Positions 56,621 to 64,000 of a stretch of 64,000 nt of DNA are shown piece after piece; the first letter of the stretch is position 1, and each line of letters opens with the position of its first letter. Where the stretch lies: contig JALSJM010000010.1 in NCBI GenBank assembly GCA_026989355.1, positions 1 to 64,000 of the forward strand, written 5' to 3'. This DNA comes from Paracoccaceae bacterium (GTDB lineage: Bacteria; Pseudomonadota; Alphaproteobacteria; Rhodobacterales; Rhodobacteraceae). Position numbers and translations under genes: made by a program. The notes under the pieces were generated by a model. The model was given only the letters and a program-made list of their open reading frames with translations. It was not told the origin of the DNA and did no database searches.

Positions 56621-57502
56621 ATGTTTTCCTTCTGCACCGACCCCCAAAGCCTTGAGGGCGCCAAATGGTTTGCCTGTTACCTGACCACAGGCAAGCACAT
56701 GGATTTCTATCGCTCGTTCGGCACTGTGCTGCTGCTGCTGTCCGTCACCGCGCCGATGGCGCTGCTGTTCGGCTTCCTGGCGGCCATGGCCGCCCGCGCC
56801 CATGTGGCGCCCCTGCGCTGGTTTGGCAAGGGCTACATGGCGGTGGTGCGCGGTGTTCCCGATATCGCCTTCTTCCTGTTTTTCGTGATTGCGCTCGATC
56901 AGGCGATCGAATGGATCCGCCACAGGATCCTCTGCACCGAATGGGAAGGGCCTGTCTATCGGGGCAATGATTTCGTGGTCTGTCCGGCGGCCAAGATGCC
57001 GCTTTCCTCAGCGCCGCAATGGGTGCATGATGCCTACGGCTTTTCGCTTGCCGTCTTCACCTTTGCGATCGTCTTCGGCGCCTTTGCAGCCAATGTGCTG
57101 TTCGGGGCCATGCGCGCCGTGCCGCGCGCCCAGATCGAAACCGCCGAAGCCTATGGCCTGAGCCGCCGCCAGGCCTTCTGGCGCATCGTGGTACCGCAGA
57201 TGTGGGTTTACGCGTTGCCGGGGCTTGGCAACCTGTGGATGATCCTGATCAAGGCCACGCCGCTGCTGTTTCTGCTCGGCATCCGCGATATCGTCTATTA
57301 CGCCAAGGAACTGGGCGGCATGAAGACCCAGGCCTTTGACTATCCCCACCCCGACTGGCGCCTGTGGTATTTCCTGGCGCTGCTCGTATTCTATCTTGCC
57401 TTCACCAGGGCAAGCCAGATCGTGCTTGACCGCCTGATGACGCGCCTTGCCCGCGGCCAGGCAACCCTGGGCGGCATCGCGGGCAACGGAGCGGGCGCAT
57501 GA
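56621..57502 (+). CDS. ABC transporter permease (HisQ/HisM type)
   Basis: 293 residues. About five membrane helices. The EAA loop reads ETAEAYGLSRRQAFWRIVVP. A ~45-residue insert after helix 2 contains two cysteines (ILCTEWEG, FVVCPAAK), unusual for the family. It pairs with the next permease, with which it overlaps by 4 bp. Confidence 0.9.
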   Translation: MFSFCTDPQSLEGAKWFACYLTTGKHMDFYRSFGTVLLLLSVTAPMALLFGFLAAMAARAHVAPLRWFGKGYMAVVRGVPDIAFFLFFVIALDQAIEWIRHRILCTEWEGPVYRGNDFVVCPAAKMPLSSAPQWVHDAYGFSLAVFTFAIVFGAFAANVLFGAMRAVPRAQIETAEAYGLSRRQAFWRIVVPQMWVYALPGLGNLWMILIKATPLLFLLGIRDIVYYAKELGGMKTQAFDYPHPDWRLWYFLALLVFYLAFTRASQIVLDRLMTRLARGQATLGGIAGNGAGA

Positions 57503-58338
57503 CCTGCTGGGAAACGCTTCAGGCCTACGGGCTGCGCGCAATCGGCATTGGCGAACGCCTGCTGCCGCGCAGCGATTTCGATCTCTGCCAGCAGTTCGTG
57601 CTGATCGGCTCGGGGCTGTTGTGGAATCTCTACTTTGCCGTTTTTGCCCTGTTCTTCGGCTTCTTCCTGGCCACTGCCGTGGGGCTCGGCAAGGCAGCGC
57701 GGCGCTGGTGGATCAGAAAACCTTCCGAACTGTTCATCTTCGTCTTCCGCGGCTCGCCCCTGTTCATCCAGTTCTTCCTGTTCTACGAAGCCTTTGTCCT
57801 TCTGCCCAAGATGGGCTGGAACATCAACCTGGGCTTCACCGAAATCACGGTGGAAACCCGCTGGCTCACCCGCGCATGGCTCGGGGCGCTGATCGTTCTG
57901 ATCCTCAACACTGCCGCCTATTCGGGAGAAATCTTCTTCGGCGCCCTGAGGTCGATCCCGCCGGGCGAGATCGAGGCCGCCGACGCCTATGGGCTGTCGG
58001 GATGGAAGCGCTTCCGCCGCATCATCTGGCCCAGCATGCTGCGTCTGGCCTGGCCCGCCTATACCAACGAGGCAATCTTCATGCTGCACGCTACGGCGCT
58101 GGTATTCTTCGCCTCCTTCCCCGCCTGGCGGCAGGAAGGCGATGCCCTCTATTACGCCACTTATTTCGCCGACAAGACATTCAACCCCTTCATACCCTAT
58201 CCGATCTTCGCGCTTTACTTCATCATCATCACACTGATGATCACCTTCATCTTCGGGCGCATCAACCGCCGGCTCAATCGCCATCTTCCCCAGGGGGGCC
58301 GCCGGCCGCTGAAGATCCGCCCCAGATTCATCCGCTGA
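57499..58338 (+). CDS. ABC transporter permease (HisM type)
   Basis: 279 residues. The EAA loop is IEAADAYGLSGWKRFRRIIW, and SIPPGEIE precedes it. Several membrane helices from ~35, with a long N-terminal lead. Start overlaps the previous stop (ATGA). Together with the ATPase and binding protein it makes one complete importer. Confidence 0.9.
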   Translation: MTCWETLQAYGLRAIGIGERLLPRSDFDLCQQFVLIGSGLLWNLYFAVFALFFGFFLATAVGLGKAARRWWIRKPSELFIFVFRGSPLFIQFFLFYEAFVLLPKMGWNINLGFTEITVETRWLTRAWLGALIVLILNTAAYSGEIFFGALRSIPPGEIEAADAYGLSGWKRFRRIIWPSMLRLAWPAYTNEAIFMLHATALVFFASFPAWRQEGDALYYATYFADKTFNPFIPYPIFALYFIIITLMITFIFGRINRRLNRHLPQGGRRPLKIRPRFIR

Positions 58339-58347
58339 GGTGCGCAG

Positions 58348-59667
58348 ATGACCGGCCTTGTCCCTCCTCCCTCGATCCGCGTTGCCGCCTGCGATCTGAA
58401 CGGCCAGATGCGCGGCAAGCGCCTGCCGGCCGATCATGCCGACAAGCTTGCAACCGGCGCGGTCCGCCTGCCCTTTTCAGCCCTCAACGTCGATATCCGC
58501 GGTACGGATATCGAAAACAGCCCCCTGCTGTTCGACAGCGGCGATGCCGACGGCAAGCTGCTGCCCACGAACCGCGGGCCGGTGCCCATGCCCTGGCTTG
58601 AGCACCCTTCCATGCTGCACCCGGCAAGCCTTCATCACGATGACGGCACCCCCTTCGCCGGAGACCCGCGCCATGCGCTTGCCCGGGTGCTCGAGGGCTT
58701 TTGCGCACGCGGGCTCACGGTGCTTGCCGCAACCGAACTCGAATTCACCCTGATTGACGACAGCAACAGAACGCCCATGCCCCCCCGTGATCCACGCACC
58801 GGCCACCGGCTGCACGCGGGCGATGTGGTTTCGCTTGATGCGCTTGATGCTTTCGACGGCTTTTTCTCCGAACTTTACGCAGCAGCCGAAGCCATGGACA
58901 TTCCCGCCCAGGCGGCAATCAGCGAAAGCGGCATAGGCCAGTTCGAGATCAACCTCGCCCACAGGGAAGCCATGCGTGCCGCTGACGATACATGGCTGTT
59001 CAGGATCCTGATCCGGGGGCTGGCGCGCCGGCACGGGCTGTGCGCCACCTTCATGGCCAAGCCCTGGCCGCAGGACGCGGGCAACGGCATGCATGTGCAT
59101 TTCTCGGTGCTGGATGCGGCAGGACGCAACATCTTCGATGACGGCGGCCCCGAAGGCACGCCCGCCCTGCGCCACGCCATTGCCGGCTGCCTCGAAGCCA
59201 TGAAGGCAAGCACGCTTGTCTTCGCGCCCCATGCCAGCAGCTACGAACGATTCCGCCCCGGATCACACGCCCCCACCGGTATTGCCTGGGCTTACGAAAA
59301 CCGCACTGCCGCCATACGCGTGCCGGGCGGCGCCCCGGCCGCCCGGCGCATCGAACACCGCGTGGCGGGGGCGGATGCCAATCCCTATCTGCTGCTGGCA
59401 ACAATCCTTGGCGCCGCGCTCACCGGCCTCGAGGATGCCCACGAGCCCCCCGCGCCGCTTGCCGGCAACCTCTACGAAGCCGACGTGCCGCAGCTTCCGG
59501 CCAGCTGGAACGCTGCGATCCGCACCTTCGGCGAAAGCGATCTGATGGCCCGAATCCTGCCGCGCGAACTGATCCGAAATCTGGTGCTCACCAAACAGCA
59601 GGAACTGCGGGCGATCGGCGAAATGCCTTTCGAAGAACAACGGATGCTCTATCTCGAACGTGTCTGA
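58348..59667 (+). CDS. Glutamine-synthetase-like gamma-glutamyl ligase (paralogue 1)
   Basis: 439 residues. ATELEFTLIDD, SESGIGQFEINLAHREAMRA, ATFMAKPWPQDAGNGMHVHF and APHASSYERFRPGSHAPTGI carry the metal and ATP residues of the GS fold. The ammonium-site loop is changed, as in PuuA-type enzymes that link glutamate to an amine. It follows the importer by 9 bp, so it should act on the imported compound. Confidence 0.85.
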   Translation: MTGLVPPPSIRVAACDLNGQMRGKRLPADHADKLATGAVRLPFSALNVDIRGTDIENSPLLFDSGDADGKLLPTNRGPVPMPWLEHPSMLHPASLHHDDGTPFAGDPRHALARVLEGFCARGLTVLAATELEFTLIDDSNRTPMPPRDPRTGHRLHAGDVVSLDALDAFDGFFSELYAAAEAMDIPAQAAISESGIGQFEINLAHREAMRAADDTWLFRILIRGLARRHGLCATFMAKPWPQDAGNGMHVHFSVLDAAGRNIFDDGGPEGTPALRHAIAGCLEAMKASTLVFAPHASSYERFRPGSHAPTGIAWAYENRTAAIRVPGGAPAARRIEHRVAGADANPYLLLATILGAALTGLEDAHEPPAPLAGNLYEADVPQLPASWNAAIRTFGESDLMARILPRELIRNLVLTKQQELRAIGEMPFEEQRMLYLERV

Positions 59668-59686
59668 AACATCCGCCCCATCCCCC

Positions 59687-59715
59687 TTGTCCGGGTCTGA
59701 CACCTCGGCTAGTGT
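59687..59715 (+). promoter_or_regulatory. Possible internal promoter
   Basis: TTGTCC (59687-59692) and TAGTGT (59710-59715) with a 17-base spacer in the 73-bp gap before the amidotransferase gene. Confidence 0.3.
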
Positions 59716-59740
59716 CGCGACAAAACCACTCAGGTGATTG

Positions 59741-60454
59741 ATGAAAATCGGTATCCTGCAATGCGGCCATGCCGCGCCCGAGGTGATCGCCGAACACGGA
59801 GATTACGACAGCATGTTTGCCCGCCTGCTTGCCGGGCACGGGTTTGATTTCAAGACCTGGAATGTGGTCGACATGGAATTTCCCCCCGCCCCCGATGCCG
59901 CTGACGGCTGGCTGTTGTCCGGCTCGCGTCACGGGGTTTACGAAGATCACCCATTCATCCCCCCGCTCGAAGATTTCATCCGCGCCGCCCATGCAGCACG
60001 GATGCCGATGGTGGGGGTGTGCTTCGGCCACCAGATCATTGCCCGCGCCCTTGGCGGCCAGGTCGGGAAATTTTCCGGCGGCTGGGCAATCGGGCGGCAT
60101 GTTTACGATTTCGACGGGCTCGGCAAACTTGCCATCAATGCCTGGCACCAGGATCAGGTGATCGAACCGCCCGCCGGCGCACGCACCATCGCCAGCAGTG
60201 ATTTCTGCCGTCACGCAGCGCTGGCCTATGGCGATCACATCCTGACCGTTCAGCCTCATCCCGAATTTTCAAGTCCGCTGATCGGCAAATACCTGCATCT
60301 GCGCCGCGGCCAGCCGGGCTTCCCGGACGATGTGATGGACGAGGCTGCGCGTCATCTTGGCGAGCCCACCGACAACGCCAGACTCGGCACCGAGATCGCC
60401 CATTTCTTCCTGAAACATGACCGCAAGCACAATGACGAGGCCCCGAATGGCTGA
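59741..60454 (+). CDS. Class I glutamine amidotransferase-like hydrolase
   Basis: 237 residues. WLLSGSRHGVYEDHPFIPPL, the nucleophile MVGVCFGHQIIARALGG and TVQPHPEFSS give the Cys-His-Glu triad of the GMP-synthase-like amidotransferases. In this cluster it could be a gamma-glutamyl-peptidase, doing the job of PuuD, which is of a different size. ATG 59741 follows CAGGTG; an in-frame TTG is one codon earlier. Overlaps the next gene by 8 bp. Confidence 0.85.
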   Translation: MKIGILQCGHAAPEVIAEHGDYDSMFARLLAGHGFDFKTWNVVDMEFPPAPDAADGWLLSGSRHGVYEDHPFIPPLEDFIRAAHAARMPMVGVCFGHQIIARALGGQVGKFSGGWAIGRHVYDFDGLGKLAINAWHQDQVIEPPAGARTIASSDFCRHAALAYGDHILTVQPHPEFSSPLIGKYLHLRRGQPGFPDDVMDEAARHLGEPTDNARLGTEIAHFFLKHDRKHNDEAPNG

Positions 60455-61805
60455 CTGGAAAGAAAAACTTCCCGATACGGCATGCGCATATCTCGAAGGT
60501 CACCGGCTGGACGAGGTCGAATGCATCATCTCCGATCTGCCGGGAATCGCCCGGGGCAAGGCCATGCCGGCCACCAAGTTCGCCACGCAGAAACGGTTCT
60601 ATCTGCCCAACTCGATCTTTTTCCAGACGATCACCGGCGATTGGGTGGTGGATGCGGTTTCCGATGGCTTCACCGAACCCGACATGATCCTGGTCCCTGA
60701 TTTCGATACCGCCGCCGCCGCTCCCTGGACAGGCGACTGGACGCTTCAGGTCATTCACGATGCCACCGACCAGCAGGGCAAACCCGTGCCCCTGGCCCCG
60801 CGCAACGTGCTGAAACGGGTTGTCGATCTTTACCGCCGCAAGGGGTGGGAACCGATCGTTGCCCCCGAGATGGAATTCTATCTTGTGGCCCGCAATACTG
60901 ATCCGACCCAGCCGATCGAGCCCCCCATGGGCCGTTCGGGGCGCAAGGCAGCAGCGCGTCAGGCCTATTCGATCTCTGCCGTCGATGAATATGGCCCCGT
61001 CATCGATGACATATACGATTTCGCCGAAGCCATGGGCCTTGAGATCGACGGCATCACCCAGGAAGGCGGCGCCGGCCAGATCGAAATCAACCTGCGCCAC
61101 GGCGATCCGGTGAAGCTGGCAGACGAAGTGTTCTATTTCAAGCGTCTGATCCGCGAAGCTGCCCTGCGCCACGATTGTTTTGCCACCTTCATGGCCAAGC
61201 CGATCGAGGGCGAGCCCGGTAGCGCCATGCACGTTCACCATTCGGTGGTCGATCGTGAAACCGGGAAGAACATCTTCTCTGGCCCTCAGGGCGGCGAAAC
61301 CGATGCGTTCTTCCACTTCATTGCCGGGCTGCAGACCCACCTGCCATCGGTAATTGCGGTCATGGCTCCCTATGTGAACAGCTACCGCCGCTATGTGAAG
61401 GATCAGGCTGCGCCGATCAACCTGGTCTGGTCGCGCGACAACCGCACCGCCGGCATCCGCATCCCGATCTCGGGGCCCGAAAGCCGACGTGTCGAAAACC
61501 GCATTGCCGGCATGGACTGCAACCCCTATCTGGGCATCGCGGCCAGCCTGGCCTGTGGCTATCTGGGCCTGCTCGAAGAAAAACGCCCTGACGCCCAGCA
61601 CCGCGGGGATGCCTACAGCGGCGAAAGCGATATCCCCCGCGATCTGGGCGAGGCGCTGGAACTGTTCGCCGCAGCGGAAAGGATACGCAAGATCCTGGGC
61701 ACCGAATTCTGCCGGGTCTATGAAACGGTGAAAGAGGTGGAACATGCAGAATTCCTGCAGGTGATCAGCCCCTGGGAACGCGAACATCTGCTGATGAACG
61801 TGTGA
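60447..61805 (+). CDS. puuA: Glutamate-putrescine ligase-like glutamine synthetase family protein (paralogue 2)
   Basis: 452 residues. DLPGIARGKAMPATKFATQK near the N-terminus, PEMEFYLVARN, EGGAGQIEINLRHGDPVKLA, ATFMAKPIEGEPGSAMHVHH and the ATP region VWSRDNRTAGIRIPIS resemble PuuA closely. It should form a gamma-glutamyl-amine. Two GS-like ligases in one cluster suggest two substrates or a hetero-oligomer. Confidence 0.82.
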   Translation: MADWKEKLPDTACAYLEGHRLDEVECIISDLPGIARGKAMPATKFATQKRFYLPNSIFFQTITGDWVVDAVSDGFTEPDMILVPDFDTAAAAPWTGDWTLQVIHDATDQQGKPVPLAPRNVLKRVVDLYRRKGWEPIVAPEMEFYLVARNTDPTQPIEPPMGRSGRKAAARQAYSISAVDEYGPVIDDIYDFAEAMGLEIDGITQEGGAGQIEINLRHGDPVKLADEVFYFKRLIREAALRHDCFATFMAKPIEGEPGSAMHVHHSVVDRETGKNIFSGPQGGETDAFFHFIAGLQTHLPSVIAVMAPYVNSYRRYVKDQAAPINLVWSRDNRTAGIRIPISGPESRRVENRIAGMDCNPYLGIAASLACGYLGLLEEKRPDAQHRGDAYSGESDIPRDLGEALELFAAAERIRKILGTEFCRVYETVKEVEHAEFLQVISPWEREHLLMNV

Positions 61806-61829
61806 GCGAGCAGCCGGCAGGGTGGGATC

Positions 61830-63137
61830 ATGACGAGCCTTCTGTGGAAAAACGACAGACGCGGCGAATATCCGCAAAGCTGGTATGCCGCCACCGCGCC
61901 CTTGCTGGCCCCATTCGCCCGGCTCGAAGGCGAAACCCGCGCCGATATATGCGTGATCGGCGGTGGCTATACCGGGCTTTCGGCGGCTCTGCACCTGGCC
62001 CGGGCAGGGCATGACGTGGTGCTGCTCGAAGCCCAGCGAGTGGGCTTTGGGGCGTCGGGGCGCAACGGGGGCCAGGTCAGTGGCGGCTACAACCAGCCCC
62101 AGTCGGCGCTTGAACGCAAGCTGGGGCGCGAGGATGCCCGCGCATTGTGGCAGATCGCCGAAGAGGCCAAGGCCCTGACCCGCAGCCTTGTGGTCGAACA
62201 CGCACCCGATGCCCACTATCGCCCCGGCGTTCTGCTGGCCAAGTGGCACCGGCGTGACATGCCCGCAGCCCTGCGCGAGGCCGAGCATCTGGCCCGCGAA
62301 TACGGCTACGATCAGCTTGAACCGCTTGATCGCAACAGGATGCGCGAACTGGTGGGAACCCAGGTCTATCAGGGCGGGTTGCTGGACCGCGGCGCAGGGC
62401 ACCTGCACCCGCTGCGCTATGCGCTCGGGCTGACGCGTGCGGCCGTCAAGGCCGGGGTGCGGATCTTCGAGGGCACACCCGTGCATCATCTGCGCCACGG
62501 CAGCCCGGTGATCCTGCGCAGCGATCGCGGCCGGGTGAAGGCCGATCATGTGGTGCTGGCCTGCAACGGCTATCTTGCGGGGCTTGAGCGCAAGGTGGCC
62601 GGCCGGGTGATGCCGATCAACAATTACATCATCGCCACCGAACCCCTTGGCCCTCGCGCGAAAGAGGTGCTTTCAGCCGATATCGCGGTTGCCGACAGCC
62701 GCTTCGTGATCAACTATTTCCGCCTGTCGGAAGACGGGCGATTGCTGTTCGGCGGTGGCGAAAGCTATGGCACGCGCTTTCCCCGCGACATTGCGGCCAA
62801 GGTTCGAAAGCCGATGCTCGAAGTCTTTCCCCAGCTGGCCGATGCGCGTATCGAGTACGCTTGGGGCGGAACCCTGGCAATCACCGTCAGCCGCCTGCCC
62901 TGTTTCATGCGCCCTGCCCCCAATGTCTGGAATGCCTCGGGCTATTCCGGTCATGGCGTGGCCCTTGCCACCATGGCCGGACCAATCCTTGCCGAGGCTA
63001 TCGGCGGCGATACCGCGCGTTTCGATCTGCTTGCCCGCCTTCCCGTGCCGCACTTCCCCGGCGGACGGCTGTTGTCGCAACCCGTGCTTGCCCTTGCCAT
63101 GCGCTGGTATGCCATGCGCGACCGCCTCGGTATCTGA
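61830..63137 (+). CDS. puuB: FAD-dependent oxidoreductase, gamma-glutamylputrescine oxidase type
   Basis: 435 residues. ADICVIGGGYTGLSAALHLA is the FAD Rossmann motif, GFGASGRNGGQVSGGYNQPQ is the substrate-cover block, and WNASGYSGHGVALATMAGPI is the C-terminal FAD contact of the DAO family. PuuB oxidises the gamma-glutamyl-amine to an aldehyde. It ends the cluster; no aldehyde dehydrogenase (PuuC) follows. Confidence 0.85.
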   Translation: MTSLLWKNDRRGEYPQSWYAATAPLLAPFARLEGETRADICVIGGGYTGLSAALHLARAGHDVVLLEAQRVGFGASGRNGGQVSGGYNQPQSALERKLGREDARALWQIAEEAKALTRSLVVEHAPDAHYRPGVLLAKWHRRDMPAALREAEHLAREYGYDQLEPLDRNRMRELVGTQVYQGGLLDRGAGHLHPLRYALGLTRAAVKAGVRIFEGTPVHHLRHGSPVILRSDRGRVKADHVVLACNGYLAGLERKVAGRVMPINNYIIATEPLGPRAKEVLSADIAVADSRFVINYFRLSEDGRLLFGGGESYGTRFPRDIAAKVRKPMLEVFPQLADARIEYAWGGTLAITVSRLPCFMRPAPNVWNASGYSGHGVALATMAGPILAEAIGGDTARFDLLARLPVPHFPGGRLLSQPVLALAMRWYAMRDRLGI

Positions 63138-63230
63138 CCGGCACGGAACCGCTGTCTGGGAAAAATTCACTGGCGTTTCTGACCATATAGTCTACAGTTT
63201 TTCCGAAAATAACATTCGGGAAAATCGAAT

Positions 63231-64000
63231 ATGTCGAGCACCGCACAACGGCTTTCCGGCAAGAAGCCGGACATGTCAGTCAACACAGAACGTCCCGGAA
63301 AAGCCCCCGATGTCCGTCAGGCCGAACCGATTCCGAAGGCAGCACGGGCCGAGATCAGGCACCTTCTGCAAAGTGGCGATCTGTTTCGCTATACCGCGCC
63401 GGCCAACAGTCCGGTTTCACTGCTTGAAGCCGAGTTCGCAGAACTGCTGGGCGCGCGTTTCGCACTGGCGGTATCATCCTGTTCAAACGCATTGTTCCTG
63501 GCGCTGAAGGCGCTTGACCTGCCACACAGCGCCAGGGTGCTGATTCCGGCCTTTACATTCGCCGCGGTGCCTTCAGCAGTGGTTCATGCAGGTTGCCAGC
63601 CGGTGCTGGTCGAGGTGGGTGATGATTTCCGTATCAACATGGCCGATTTCGCCGCCCGGCTTGATCAGGGTGCCGATGCGGTTCTGATCAGCCACATGCG
63701 CGGCCATACCTCGGACATGGATGCGATCATGAACCTCTGCTCTGCCCGCAGCATTCCGGTGATCGAAGACGCCGCTCATTCGCTGGGCACGAAATGGCAC
63801 GGGCAGAACATCGGCACCCTCGGAAAGATCGGCTGTTTCTCGTTCCAGTCCTACAAGCTGGTCAATGGCGGTGAAGGCGGCATGGCAATCACCGACGATC
63901 CCGATCTGATCGCGAAGATGATCATCATGTCAGGAGCCTATGAGCACAACTGGAAGAAACATCCGGTGGTGCAGGACCGTTTCGCACACTGGCAGAACCG
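63231..64000 (+). CDS. DegT/DnrJ/EryC1/StrS-family aminotransferase (3' end outside window)
   Basis: 256 codons are present and the frame is open to the right edge. ALAVSSCSNALFLALKALDL, ISHMRGHTSDMDAIMNLCSA, VIEDAAHSLGTKWHGQNIGT and CFSFQSYKLVNGGEGGMAIT, with the PLP lysine in SYK, are clear DegT motifs. Such enzymes aminate keto-sugars or related compounds. ATG 63231 gives the longest start; ATG 63273 is possible. An A+T-rich upstream patch with TATAGT (63185-63190) suggests its own promoter, separate from the amine cluster. Confidence 0.85.
   Translation, partial: MSSTAQRLSGKKPDMSVNTERPGKAPDVRQAEPIPKAARAEIRHLLQSGDLFRYTAPANSPVSLLEAEFAELLGARFALAVSSCSNALFLALKALDLPHSARVLIPAFTFAAVPSAVVHAGCQPVLVEVGDDFRINMADFAARLDQGADAVLISHMRGHTSDMDAIMNLCSARSIPVIEDAAHSLGTKWHGQNIGTLGKIGCFSFQSYKLVNGGEGGMAITDDPDLIAKMIIMSGAYEHNWKKHPVVQDRFAHWQN

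Noticed and set aside
60135-62549. 804-codon frame antisense to the amine cluster
   Set aside because: Runs across three real genes and their starts; no family resemblance.

Overview
The window comes from the chromosome of an alphaproteobacterium, almost certainly of the order Rhodobacterales (Rhodobacter/Paracoccus/Roseobacter relatives). The DNA is GC-rich with strong third-position G/C bias. Lineage markers include a permuted two-piece tmRNA next to alphaproteobacterial sspB, the trgA-trgB-cysK tellurite locus, an F1-ATPase zeta-subunit gene divergent from purC, a split cobalamin methionine synthase with a DUF1638 protein, and small DUF4169, DUF2842 and DUF302 genes.

Layout. 1-3076 is an accessory defence module: the end of a McrB-like AAA+ gene, a McrC-like PD-(D/E)XK nuclease and a convergent DNA methyltransferase. 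It stops about 590 bp short of the 3' end of tRNA-Ser(GGA) at 3666-3755. 4003-5030 is a graveyard of broken mobile genes (IS66, IS5 and IS21 pieces) joined to a truncated hdeD-like gene. From 5074 the chromosome is orderly. 5074-10826 is trgA-trgB-cysK-mscS plus a small membrane protein. 11126-15593 holds a class V aminotransferase and an acyl-CoA dehydrogenase/AcuI-type reductase pair divergent from a FadR-type GntR regulator with a visible operator. 15687-18600 carries tmRNA, sspB and fumC with two small genes. 18591-22807 has a P450/hydrolase pair, ccdA and tusA. 22899-29611 has RNase E with a long leader and a DctB/DctD two-component system whose DctD lacks the GAFTGA loop. 29719-31993 is purC-purS-purQ and the divergent zeta subunit.

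32140-38678 holds an MprF-like membrane protein, the split methionine synthase genes (homocysteine methyltransferase, corrinoid protein, DUF1638), sufE, a DUF302 gene and a lipoprotein. 38770-44976 holds rnd, purM-purN, a small membrane protein, a tRNA with a CAT anticodon, an EnvZ-like kinase, a metallo-hydrolase and tRNA-Asn. 45169-54891 holds sdaA, thiamine diphosphokinase, an 847-residue acidic protein of unknown function, purA, secG, pyrG and a TerB-like gene. 54998-63137 is a coherent uptake and catabolism cluster: a polar-amino-acid-type ABC importer, two glutamine-synthetase-like ligases, a class I glutamine amidotransferase and a FAD oxidase, as in the gamma-glutamyl-putrescine (Puu) route. 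The window ends inside a DegT-family aminotransferase gene.

Most of the window is housekeeping: purine and pyrimidine synthesis, methionine, Fe-S cluster assembly, cytochrome c maturation and RNA turnover. The parts most worth a second look are the AAA+/nuclease/methyltransferase island, the DctD without GAFTGA, the split methionine synthase with a 45-bp palindrome at a stop codon, and the amine cluster fed by an amino-acid-type importer.
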